Of a stretch of 64,000 nt of DNA, positions 33,101-43,973 are shown piece by piece. The stretch's first letter is position 1, and each line of letters opens with the position of its first letter. This stretch comes from Takakia lepidozioides (Eukaryota > Streptophyta > Takakiopsida > Takakiales > Takakiaceae), in contig CM060731.1 in the NCBI GenBank assembly GCA_030704615.1, positions 24,366,001-24,430,000 of the forward strand, read 5' to 3'. Under the pieces are notes generated by a model that was given only the letters and a program-made list of their open reading frames with translations, searched no databases and had not been told where the DNA came from. The translations under genes and the position numbers were made by a program.

Positions 33101-36100
33101 TAAGCACACAGAACCAATCTTGTCCATGTTTTCCAAAAGTACACTCTGCCACAAGTGTCTGAGATGATAACCCCCTTGAGCATAATTTGATGCTTAACAT
33201 AAAGGAGATGGGAGGCACAAGGGGAACCTACTGAGGTAATGGACGTGGTAATAGACTTCAAGCCTGCCGTACAAGCATGGACCTCGGGCAGGGTTGAAAA
33301 GTCGTTGTTGCTCAAGCGCTCCATCACATCAGCATACAACCATTTCATCCAGAACCCCAGAAACCGATATGCATACGCAGTAGCTAGAAGCGGAAACAGT
33401 CGGTATTGCTGCGTTTTGTAGTCCATCACCTGCAGTGGAAAAATATACTTCTTCATAATCCATATAGATGCTTTTTCACAAATGCAGAACAACATGGACA
33501 TCCAAGAATCTGACTGAACGTATGAACAGGCAAGGCATGTAATGCATGCCCCGCAAAGTGTAAGTCCTAAGCCTGACTTAGCTTGTTATGGACTTCACAG
33601 CAAACTCTACACTAGCAATTTGTTCAAGCAAGTCACCAAAGGCATCTTTAAAAATTATTGCACGCTCCTATAAGGAAAAATAATGGAAGCACTGTTTCTC
33701 CATCCTTGCCACGATGAAACACAAAGAAAAAGGGGGATTACAGAGAGAGCACGACAGCCACCTGAATTTCAGGGTGGCCATCCTTTCCACCAAATTGCCG
33801 TCTGACGGCACTGTAGCGCACAGCTATGGTGACAGCACGGGAGAGATAGACGGATGCTTCGGTAACAATGCTTTGCCGCACAAACACCATTGCACCATAG
33901 CCTAGTTGACGTGGCTTATTTGCCTGCTCGTACTTGCCCTCTTTAGTCACCGTTGCTAACCTGTGTCCCGATACAAACATATCACAACGATTCAATCAAC
34001 AGAGAATGCTATCTGAAAAAAAATTGTATTTCCCTCGAGAGGAAAGAAGGCCGTAACCATGCACCTTCTAATTGACTGCATAGACTTGCCCTCTTTAGTC
34101 ACTGTTGCTAACCTGTGTCTAATGCATGCAAATATGTCAAGCACACAGTCCATCGGACGCTCTCAAATGGGCAGTATTGAGAAAAAGGCTGCCACCACAC
34201 ACATTAGCAGTTTGACTCTCACTTCCTGGTTGAACCCAAGCTTATGGATAGCTTGGCCCAATGACTCCTAGATGGCATTCCAATTATCCAAGTTTGCTCA
34301 ACAGTCCTCTGAGGCACACACACGCCGACTCGCCGACCAAGAAGAAATGAACTGTAATAGGTTCATGTAAGAGAGAGGCTTTATAAAGTTTTCTGGGCTG
34401 TTTCCTCTTTCCTCAGAAAAGAGGGAGAGAGAAAGATGTGTACTCATCCAAATTTGTTGCCTTAGCATTATGGCCAAAGACCCCATGCCCCATTTGGGAT
34501 GGAGCAAAAAGGGGCAGCGACGGACAGCAGAACGGGGCAATTAGCATTGTGGAAGGCATGCTCCAGTAGACACCAGTAAATCTTCATAATTTAGGAAAAC
34601 GAAGAGAAAGAAGAAATCACATGAAATGGTACTTTATAAAGTCCGCAGGAAGCTCTAGCAAAATCCTCCCGTTACCCCTCCAAAAAGATGACAGAAACTT
34701 AGTTCGAATGCACCCACTAGAACAAACTGAAAAAGTGAGTGGGGAATCCTAACAGTTAGTCACTGCTATTCCAGAGATGGTCGCATTGTCTCATACGATG
34801 CCATTTCACTCTAAAAGAGCTGCAGACGTAGTTATTTGCTGTTCCCTGAAACTCGTTTTCATCTGTTATAATTGTTTCTTCTTACAAAAAGCTTCTACAT
34901 TTGCCTCGGATATGCTCATCCTTCTCTTTTATTGATCAAATGTCAGCATCAAGCTTTCCTCAGCACTTACCTGGAGATCTCTTAAGTCAGATTTCAGCAT
35001 CCAACCAGTGACCAACTGGTAGCTCAAGGTCATATGTTCCGGCGCAGGCATCCACAACTACCTATGCCCCCCTTGAGTTCTTTCTCCTGAGAGGTTCTCC
35101 ATGTCCTCGGTACAAGCATCTTACATTGTTGAACTATAGCCTTAACATTGTCTCAGGAGGGTGTGGACCCTCAACACAGCATCATCACTACTCACAGGCT
35201 TCATCAGTGCCATCATTCTGAGTCACAGACTGTGTATGGAACAGTTCGGCCATGATAGGTGAGAATAAGTTCAGAATGTAGTTCAGAATAACCTGGGAGC
35301 AGGTGCTGCTCCATGTGTCACAAACTTCACAAATTGGGTTCAAGTATAGATGGTTCACATTGACGGAATATCACTGGGAGGCATGATTAGTCATTTTGGC
35401 TGCACCAAATGTTGAATAGTTAAGCCTGCTGACTTGGATTAAATCCCAACCATGCATCTTCAGATGCTCTGCACTGGAATGTGATCAGTTTGAGTTTGCT
35501 AGATCCAGGCGTAGCTGTCTCAAGGTGGTTCCTGCCTGTAGTCACAATTTTGTGGTACCTAACGTAAACACTGTTCAAAAGTTGTATCACTTGAAAGTTT
35601 CATTTGGGTTTTCCCACCTTTCTCCAACAAGAAAGGACAAAGGGATGCCACCAAGAGCAGTTGCTGCAGAGCCTTACAAAACTGGGAGCAGGACGTACTT
35701 CATAAGCATGTGATCACGTGGAATTCGGAGATGGTTGAATCTTAGCAGGCCATTGTCCATCGTATTGTAGCCCCCATTGCCAAACTTGACACCTATGTCT
35801 CCCACTGTCAGACGTGGCAATGGTATGTGATCCTCCAAACTCCGGATTTGCACGATAAATGCTGTGCCCGCAATCCATGGCCATAGCCCCACATCTCATG
35901 AGACAAAGCAAAGCACTAATAACTGCTAGGCATCACATCAGAAAGCTTCCAGCATGGCTGCTCTAGCCCTCCATCATGAAATAGATATGACACATCTGGC
36001 CATAGTTTCACTGCCAATCACAGTTGAGAAAGAATGCAAGAGAGAAAATGGTGTACCCTTTTAAAAAATGACTTTTTAAAGAACTTGACCGTACATGTGC

Positions 36101-39100
36101 GTATCTTCCTCACCTCTCTTTCTTGTGTCATGCTTTCTCTTGTCCCATAAGCTCTTTGAGCTTTCTGCGGACGTTATAAAGTTTCGTTTCATATTGCACA
36201 AGGGATTGCCTAATAAGAGTCATGCAGGTATGCTGCCAAGCATTTCTGATCCTTGTAGTGGAAGACCTCCGTGAGAGATTGGGTATCACGGACTAGACAA
36301 TAGAATCTCCCACAGATCTCATAGTAGAAAGGACAGTGAAAGAAGAAATGTTCTTCACGTTCGATTCACAATTGACACTAAAGGAGGGCCTAGGGGACTA
36401 ATACAACCAGGAAACACTATAACATTGACAGATTGTACTCATAAGACGTTGTTTGCCGTAGCCTTGTGGCCATTGACAGAGAGAAAAAGAGAGAAGAAAG
36501 CAAGAAACTTATAACATCAACTCAAAGGGCCCAAGGGGCAGACATGATAAAGCCGTAGAACCACAGAAATCACAGAGCAAATCAAAGCTCAAGCTGTTCA
36601 CCAATGCACAGTGCCTATGAAGGTAAGCCATTAAGCATTTCACATCCTCCTAACTAGAGGCCTCTGCCAGAGACAAAAGAAACTTATGTCTTTTGCATGA
36701 AGCCCGAAGGACCCAACGGACACAATAAGAACCACACAAATCAAATAACAAATCAACGAGAGAGAGTACCATGAACACCGTAATCTTGGTTGTCTGTTAC
36801 GAGGCGTGCATATACAAGAGCGTGAGTAGATGCCTTGCCCAGCCCTCCAGGCCACCACTACAACCAATAGGCCCATGACAAAGAAATCAAAACCAAAGTT
36901 TAAGTGTTCTTCTGTTTGTATCTTTGACAGAAGCACAAACCGTTCAACACTTCACTTTCTTCTCTGTCTGAAGCGAAGGAAGTAAATCCATTCCTGTTCA
37001 TCACATTTCACCCCTAAAAATTCAATAAAATGCCCCACAATGAAATGCCAAGCTTGATATATTACACCTTTCAAGTGTAAAATCTCATAGGTATGAATGA
37101 AAGCATCAACCATCCTATCAATTTTGCAACTCCTGGCCGGAGACAGTGATCTTACTCATGTAATTCATGGCCCACTGCAAACCAATGGGACCTGGGCACT
37201 CACATTGGAGGTTCAATAACATACAAGTGTCTGGGGAGCTCACACCTCAGGGCTATTGGGGTGACTGTGCAACTCTACTGGAAGAACTTCAAAGGAAAGG
37301 AACCATCATAGAGTGGTTCTCTAGTTCAATAATTTTGATCCCTAAATAGCTTTCAAATGGATATTAAGCTGGAATAGAAACACCTGCTTCCTCTGGTCAA
37401 AATTCAGGAGTCTTCAGTTGTACAGAAAGGTTAATATCGACAAAACAGTCATCAATAAACAAACCTCCACAAATGGATGTCCAACATCTGTGCAGCAGCT
37501 AGCTTAATCAGAGGTACTTGTTTTTCAATAAACAAACCTCCCAGCATCAGTGCTGCAGTAATAAAATGTGCTCCAATTTCAGTCCAATAACTACAGTGGC
37601 AATCCAGTCTGTGCAAGATGTTTCAAAAGCCTGTACTCACTTTTGTGGATGTAAGTGTGGGACTGTGTAGCACAAATTCATCTGTCAGGGGATCAAAGGT
37701 AGCTGTAGTTTCCAGGCCCTGCACATTGGATCCATGGCCAAGTTCGGTCTGAGCATAACACCCAATTATCGACATGCTGTAAGCTAGCGGCAGCCACTTA
37801 TCCTGCTGTTCTTCCGTAGCCTGGCCCTTCAGAGCAGGTATAAACATGCCCTGCACAAAATGTACCCCAGCCTCACAATTAGGTCGGTGATTCCTCCCAA
37901 ATTAGCTGAGCAGAGCACAGATATCATTGATTTTGAGGACAAACTGCACAGGAATAAGAGTACATGCTCATAAGGACCAACCTTTGGCACATGTAGTCAA
38001 GCCAATAACAGCTATCCTACGGAAACAAAGAAGAATACGAAGGGGAAACATATACAATCACATCTGCAGCATCATCAACCACTTGTCTCATCTTGTTCTA
38101 CCTTATGAACTCTACCTGCATGGAAACTTACACATACAGAGTAAAACTATGATCATGGAGCAAATAAACATGCAGGAGGGAGCCATGGAAAGGAGTGACA
38201 TTGTAGGACACTTCTAAACTTATTTCACTGCCAGGAAAGGAACAATACTATAAAGGCTAAACGTTCCAACATTAAACCATTGGACACTGCTACTCCTTCA
38301 TCAGTGTAAAATGAATACACTGTCCAATGAGTCCACTGCCGATCCTGAAGTGGACCTGCCCCATATTTGCTTCACTTAGCCAGGTATGGGCACAGCTGAC
38401 CACTGACATACCATAAGCAGCCATCCCCAATAGCTAAGGTCCTGCCAACTGTATAAGAACGTGTCTACTTGATTATAAGCTACAATGGTTTTCCCTCTGT
38501 AGGAGCAAGGCCAACAAATGGAATAAATAGGCATTTAGGAATGGGAACATTACCTTCTGCTTACATGTGGACAAAAGATGAGCATACAAAAGCAGTCACC
38601 AAGCTTTGGGAAAAGGAGAGACGTGATACCCAATGCAGGTCTGTGTAAGCGGGCTCGTCAACAAAAGACCGTAGCTTCCTTGCTTCTTCCTCTGTTTTCA
38701 CAGGAGCATCTCGCCACTCAATCCTCAACTGCTAGAAGAAATAACCAGAGCTCCATTCCCCAAGCCATGGACGTACGAGCAATGACAACATTGTTCTACA
38801 CAACAGAAATTGCGAGTTCCTCCAATCTTCTTCATATAGCAAATGTCCCTTTGACAGAAAACAAAACGTGTATTGGCTTATTCTAATACTCAGACAGATG
38901 ATAAATGAAGCACACACATACAATAGACCATCTTCAAACTCATACATCCTCTGTTATTTTACACACGTCATATACAACGGCAGGGGAATTGGCTATGAAA
39001 AACATCTGGAGGAAATTATGAAGTCTGCAAGGAATGACTCATTAGTCATCCCCTAGTAGCTTCTCCAGATTCAAGAGGTCATGATTGCTGCAGCATTCAT

Positions 39101-40598
39101 GCTTCATAACTACAACTGACAACATCCGTGAACATCGTTGTTGACTGTCCACAGCAACTTTGGACTACTCAAGGAGGAGCATAACAAGAAACTAGCTTTC
39201 CAATTTCAGACATCTCTGACGAGCATATTATGAAAGTTCTTCCTTCCATGTAGGATGAACAGAAGAGAACAGAACAAGAGATACCATTGAGATTAAGCTC
39301 CATGATGAGCTTCCATGCATGCGCTGCTTTCTTCAGGGAACCCTTGTACAGATCCTTGCGGGCTAGCCTGACCCTGTCATCCTTTGCAAATACCTGGTGA
39401 CACAAATCCATTAACAAAAAACCCACCATCAGATATCCCTTCACTTAGCTAGAAGTCACACAGGACAGATCCCCCCCCCCCACAAACTATGCAATCAGCA
39501 CTAGTCCTCTCTGTCTATCTGTCTGTCTCTTTAGGTAGTGAAAGGGATTTGTAATCCCTACATTCAAACATCTCATGAGAGACTTTGGAGTCAAAGAAAG
39601 AGTAGAAAGTTAAAATATCGTCATCTGTATTATCTTTCACAATGTTGTTCAGCCAGTAGGATAATTCTGCATATCACAGCTTCAATTCAATCAGTACCAC
39701 CCAAAGAGAATCATCCAAACCATAAAATTCCAAACAACCAATGAGTTTGGAAAACGCAATGAATGGGACTGTGAACTTGAATGCTAAGGTTTCTTTCCTT
39801 CTGAAAATCTTTAAAAAGTGGTAAAGAGGAGGGCAATTTTGATAAGAGACCAATTGCAAGTTATACTCTGCATCTGCACCCTGATTGCTCAGAACACCGA
39901 AATCAGATTGTCCGTTACAAATCCACTAGTGGATTGCAGTAGAACATTAAAGGTTCAAGTTTATGTCTCCCAATGGTTTATGTTTCATTTTCACAGCACA
40001 TGCTAACGGATCTAGAGCCATCCATGTTGCGTTGGACCCAAGCTGAATTTGAGTGTGTAACTAGAGAGAATGTGGTGAATTAACCTTGCAACCCTTGCAA
40101 CCTGTTTCTTAAGAGCAGCTAGCAAATAATCCCCAGAAATTGGCTTTTGGATAACCAAATCTGCAAACCCACTTGGATTCACTTCGCGAGAAACATACAT
40201 GAGGTGCCTAAACCCGTTCTAAGAAACACGGATGAGACGCAACCCACTATAGTTTTCAGAAAAAACAATTCATTCCTGGTGCTCGACTTCGGAAAGGGTC
40301 CTAGTCCAATCCATACCACACATGGTCGGCCAACTGAAAAGGGCTGGGAAATGTCTTGTGAAAGGGAGAGAAGATCACACTTGTAGTAAAAACACAGAGA
40401 ATTCTTTTTTTTGGGGGGGGGGGGGGGTGGAATTACCGGATCGCTGGCAACCAAATTGGCCATTCTAGTGGAGACCTCATAGGCATGCTGGCCACCTGCA
40501 AGCAGCACCTTCATGGCCTGCAAATCAAATTGTGCGGCCTCTCTCTCCCCAGCTAAGTAATCCACAGCCGAACCTTCTTTCTCGGATATGGCCTCCAT
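30120..40598 (-). CDS. ACX1: Peroxisomal acyl-CoA oxidase, plant ACX1 type, 14 exons
   Basis: Exons: 40,598-40,437; 39,393-39,285; 38,691-38,630; 37,850-37,641; 36,857-36,770; 35,861-35,699; 33,960-33,762; 33,429-33,232; 33,054-32,923; 32,623-32,503; 32,121-32,011; 31,295-31,226; 30,913-30,730; 30,329-30,120. All introns are GT-AG, phases agree, and the sum is 2,019 bases (672 residues), close to plant ACX1 enzymes. The enzyme oxidises acyl-CoA to trans-2-enoyl-CoA with FAD and makes hydrogen peroxide, the first step of peroxisomal beta-oxidation. Visible: [14 protein letters not shown] (acyl-CoA dehydrogenase/oxidase signature), [29 protein letters not shown], and YEGDN carrying the catalytic Glu. 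The protein ends in SKL, a canonical PTS1 signal. The leader before the ATG is GA-rich. No break was found, so the gene should be active. The symbol is by family; orthology is not proved. Confidence 0.96.
34086..34126 (-). repeat. Duplicated start of ACX exon 7 inside intron 6
   Basis: About 38 bases (ACTTGCCCTCTTTAGTCACT and on to CCTGTGTC, plus strand) repeat 33,936-33,967, which is the acceptor and first codons of ACX exon 7. This copy therefore carries its own AG and the first eight or so codons, about 145 bases upstream in transcript order. Confidence 0.85.
34438..34520 (+). repeat. Diverged dispersed repeat in ACX intron 6
   Basis: It resembles 17,078-17,180: GTACTCATCCAAATTTGTTG, ATGGCCAAAGACCCC, and GGAGCAAAAAGGGGCAG correspond to parts of the MADS-intron unit in the same order. 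Confidence 0.6.
36430..36480 (+). repeat. Dispersed repeat unit in ACX intron 5
   Basis: GTACTCATAAGACGTTGTTT followed by GCCGTAGCCTTGTGGCCATT matches the MADS-intron units almost perfectly. Confidence 0.8.
40404..40427. repeat. Homopolymer pair T8-G15 in ACX intron 1
   Basis: A T run joined to a run of about 15 G lies just 10-30 bases inside the intron from the exon 1 donor. Read in transcript sense it is a C run then an A run. Length is likely to vary and to be error-prone in assemblies. Confidence 0.9.
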
Positions 40599-40904
40599 CG
40601 CTCTCTCCCTCTCTCCTCTCTCTCTCAGATCGCACTCTCTTCCGTCCCTGCAATCCTTCTCTTTTCTGGATTCCCTGCCACCGTCGCGCACATGCCCTGG
40701 ATGACTGCCTTCATATCGATGGCCTCTATAATGTGAATAATGGATGAATGAGACATGTGATTTGTACTTTTTGGCTCTCTTGTAGAGACAGCATGTTCAA
40801 GTCACCGGAGAAACTTATGTGGTGAGTGGACCTTATGACCTTTTTCTTTTTCTTTTTTTTCTTTTTTTAAAGAAAAGGGACGGAGGCCTCAAAACTTTAT
40901 AGAT
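40599..40904. other. Leader and upstream region of the ACX gene
   Basis: 40,600-40,628 is a CT run on the plus strand (GA in the transcript), typical of a 5' leader or of GAGA-type promoter elements. A T-rich run follows at about 40,840-40,872. No TATA box was assigned. The repeat block begins at about 40,905. Confidence 0.6.
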
Positions 40905-42620
40905 ACTAGGATAGCCTGTGCCGTTGGCCCAAGTGTCCACTGTCCAAGTGTAAGATAATATAATGCCTCCAGAAGGAAGCGTAAATTATGGTGTCTCTTC
41001 AGCCCCAAGGGGTTACTGCCTTCCGCTAGGGAGGTGGACACCTCTTTGTGACACCAAGGGTGGATTGAACCCACAACCACTTCCGAGGTGGTATGTGTGC
41101 CCATCACGACTGGGCTATAACTTGGTTGTCCAAGTGCAAGATCTTATATGTATCCTAGATCTTATATGTATCCCATTGCGTCTCCAATGTAGAGGCCCAA
41201 GTGTGACCTCTAGGGTGGCATGTGCCGATGGCCCAAGTGTCTAGTGTCATCTATGTCCAAGTGCAATCCCATCTATACCGAGACCCCACTGTTTGGAAGA
41301 TTTAGGGTAGCCTGTGCCATTGGCCCACGTCTGAAGAATTGAAATCTAAGCCCGAGTGGGAAATCAAGAAGTCTATTGCCCTACAAAAGATATGATTACT
41401 GATGTTTTGACAAGAAACTTGCCAAAGCCAAAACACATCAAGTGTTCACTTGAACTTGGTGTGATGTCTCCAAAGACATTGGAAGGTTGAGATTACGTGG
41501 TTATCTCGCTGAGAGAGGGGGTTGGAAAATAGCTCCATATTCAACGAATCTACAACTTGACTTGTAGATAAAGTTAGAGGCATTAAAAGAACTCTAAATA
41601 ATCAATATATGAATCGAGACGTTTGTTTGTTTGTTTGTTTGTTTTGTTGTGTTGTGTAGCGTTGAGATGTCCCAAAACCGCAAGGCCCCAACACTGGTGC
41701 TTGGTCCCGTTGGAAAACCCTCGACGAGGAGGGGTGCACGGGCTTGGTGACCTGCGGTGTGGGAGATGTGGAATTTCAAGTAACTTTGGGTCGCTGGAAA
41801 TTCATGAAAAATTGCAAAGTGGGCATTCAGACAATGGTTGGAGCCTCAACAGGAGAGATATCAAGGGAAAGGTCTCCGGTTCAAATCTGGTCGTAGGTTA
41901 TGTGGAAAAAAAATGATTAGATATGGCTTGCTTCATATATTGACTAGGGTAGCATGTGCCATTGGCCCAAGTGTTCACTGCCATCTAAGCCCAAGTGTAC
42001 GATCTTATATGTATCCAAGTGCGTCTCCTATGTCGAGGCCTAAATGCGACTTCTAGGATATCGTGTGCCTTTGGCCCATGTGAGAAGAATTGAAATCTAA
42101 GACCAAGTGCAATTTCCTATGTATCCGAGTGTGTCTCCCATGTCAAGGCCCAAGTGTCATCTCTAGTGTAGCCTATGCCGTTGGCCCATGTGTGAAGAAT
42201 TGAAATCTAAGACCAAGTGCAATTTCCTATGTATCCAAGTGCGTCTCCTATGTCGAGGCCCATATAAACCCAAGTGCAATATTCTATTCAGGTATCCAAG
42301 TACATCTCCCATGTTGAGGCCCAAGTGTCCAATGTCATCTAAACCAAATGCAATCCCCCGTGTATCCAAGTACGTCTCCCATGTCAAGACCTCATTTATT
42401 TTTTTCCATGAATTTATTGAGTAATAATATATCCAATCATTATTGATATATCTCCCGTCTGGGTAGCCTGTGTCTTTTGCCCAAGTGTCAAGTGTCATCT
42501 AAGCCCAAGTGCAATCTCCTATGTATGCAAGTGCGTCTCCTATGTCAAGGCCCAAGTGCGACCTCTAGGGTAGCCTCTGCCGTTGGTCCAAGGGTCCAAT
42601 GTCATCTAAGTCCAAATGCA
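40905..42620 (+). repeat. Tandem array of diverged units carrying TAGGGTAGCCTGTGCCGTTG
   Basis: Units of variable length (roughly 100-150 bases) recur with the words GGGTAGCCTGTGCCGTTGGCCC, AAGTGTCCACTGTCATCTAAG, CCAAGTGCAATCTCCTATGT and AAGTGCGTCTCCTATGTCGA. Starts are visible near 40,909, 41,210, 41,305, 41,946, 42,170, 42,464 and 42,567. Some words recur inverted at 42,940-43,010. The array is interrupted by the copy at 41,620-41,912. Nothing in it codes. Confidence 0.8.
41620..41912 (+). repeat. 300-base interspersed repeat, copy 1
   Basis: It starts in (GTTT)n, then GTTGAGATGTCCCAAAACCG, a GGAGGGGTGCACGGGCTTGG section, GAAATTCATGAAAAATTGC, and a terminal part with ATGGTTGGAGCC and GGTTCAAATCT before an A run. 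The last words resemble the A and B boxes of tRNA genes. Copy 2 is inverted at 42,623-42,931; copy 3 is direct at 43,021-43,270. Confidence 0.85.
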
Positions 42621-42622
42621 AT

Positions 42623-42931
42623 TTTTTTCCACCAAGCCTACGACCAGATTTGAACTGGAGACCTTTCCCTTGATATCTCTCCTCTCGAGGCTCCAACCAT
42701 TGTCCCAGGAATTCCCACTTTGATATTTTTCGGGAATTTCCAGCGACCCAAAGTACTTGAAATTCCACGTCTCCCACACCCTAGGTCCAAAAGTCATGAG
42801 ACCACGCCCGTGCATCCCTCCTCGTCGAGGGCTTTCCAACAATACCAAGCACCAGCGTCGAAGCCTCGCAGTTTGGGACATCTCAACGCTACAAAACAGA
42901 ACAAACAAACAAACAAACAAACAAACAAACG
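42623..42931 (-). repeat. 300-base interspersed repeat, copy 2 (inverted)
   Basis: Minus-strand equivalent of 41,620-41,912, ending in (AAAC)n on the plus strand. With copy 1 it makes a long inverted repeat around about 710 bases, able to fold as a hairpin transcript. Confidence 0.85.
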
Positions 42932-43020
42932 TCTCGCTTCATATATTGATGCACTTGGACTTAGATGACATTGGACACTTGGCCCAACGGCATAGGCTAC
43001 CCTAGTCAATATATGAAGGA

Positions 43021-43270
43021 AGCCAGTTTGTTTGTTTTGTTTTGTTTTGTTTTGTAGGTTGAGATGTCCCAAACACGGGCCCAGCGCTGGTGGCTTGGTC
43101 CTGTTGGAAAGCCCTTGATGAGGAGGGGTGCACCGGCTTGGTCTCATGAATTTTGGACCTACGGTGTGGGAGATGTCGAATTTCAAGTACTTTGGGTCGT
43201 TGGAAATTCGTGAAAAATAGCAAAGTGGGCTTTCCTGGGACAATGATTGGATATATGAAGCCTCGACAGG
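43021..43270 (+). repeat. 300-base interspersed repeat, copy 3, partial
   Basis: It begins with GTTTGTTTGTTTTG and keeps the GTTGAGATGTCCC, GGAGGGGTGCACCGGCTTGG and GAAATTCGTGAAAAATAGC sections. The tRNA-like end is replaced by GATTGGATATATGAAGCCTC. Confidence 0.8.
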
Positions 43271-43800
43271 AGATATATCAATAATAAAGTAAATTCATGG
43301 AAAAAAATAAATTGGTACTCTTGTTTTATGGAAATTTGCAAAAAACAGCAAAGTGGGCTTTCCTCGAACAATGATTGGATATATTACTACTACTCACTAA
43401 ATAAATTCATGGAAACAAATGGGAGATATGGAATTTCAAGTATTTTTGGTCGTTGGAAATTCGCAGAAAATAGCAAAGTGGGCTTTGGAAACCAAACCGA
43501 AACAAAACAAAACAAACAAACAAACTGGCTTCCTTCATATTGATCGAATTTCAAGTACTTTTGGTCGCTGGAAAACAGCAAAGTGGGCATTCCTCGAACA
43601 ATGATTGGATATATTACTACTACTCACTAAATTCAATGTTCATGGAAAGAAATAGATTGGGTTTTTCAATATATGAAGCATGGAAACCAAAAATAAATAA
43701 AACAAAACAAAACAAACAAACAAACTACCTTGCTTCATGTAGTGAAATAACCAATTTATTTTTTCCATGAATTTAGTCTATTATTGATATATGAAGCAAG
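43271..43800 (+). repeat. Short tandem duplications around AGCAAAGTGGGCTTTCCTCG
   Basis: Three or four units combine GGAAATTYGC, AGCAAAGTGGGCTTTCCTCG, AACAATGATTGGATATATTA and AATTCATGGAAA (about 43,325-43,415, 43,430-43,480, 43,550-43,660). AACAAACAAACAAAC-type tails occur at 43,500 and 43,700. They appear to be scraps of the preceding repeat family. Confidence 0.75.
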
Positions 43801-43973
43801 GTTGTTGTTTATTTCTTTTGATTTATAGTTGCTTCATTCACATCTCAAAAGGTATGTTCGAAAAGGTACCAATAAGCTAAAAATATATAAACCCCTTCAC
43901 ATACGAAGATGGATATCATTATTTTCTTTCATATTATTCATCCAATATTTTTCTCCTCCATCTATAAAGAAGC

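Noticed and set aside
40179-40691. 170-residue minus ORF as an independent gene
   Set aside because: It is ACX exon 1 with leader and intron read-through; the ACX start is the ATG at 40,598.
41830-41890. A functional tRNA gene
   Set aside because: Only A- and B-box-like words are present; no cloverleaf with acceptor pairing and anticodon arm could be folded.
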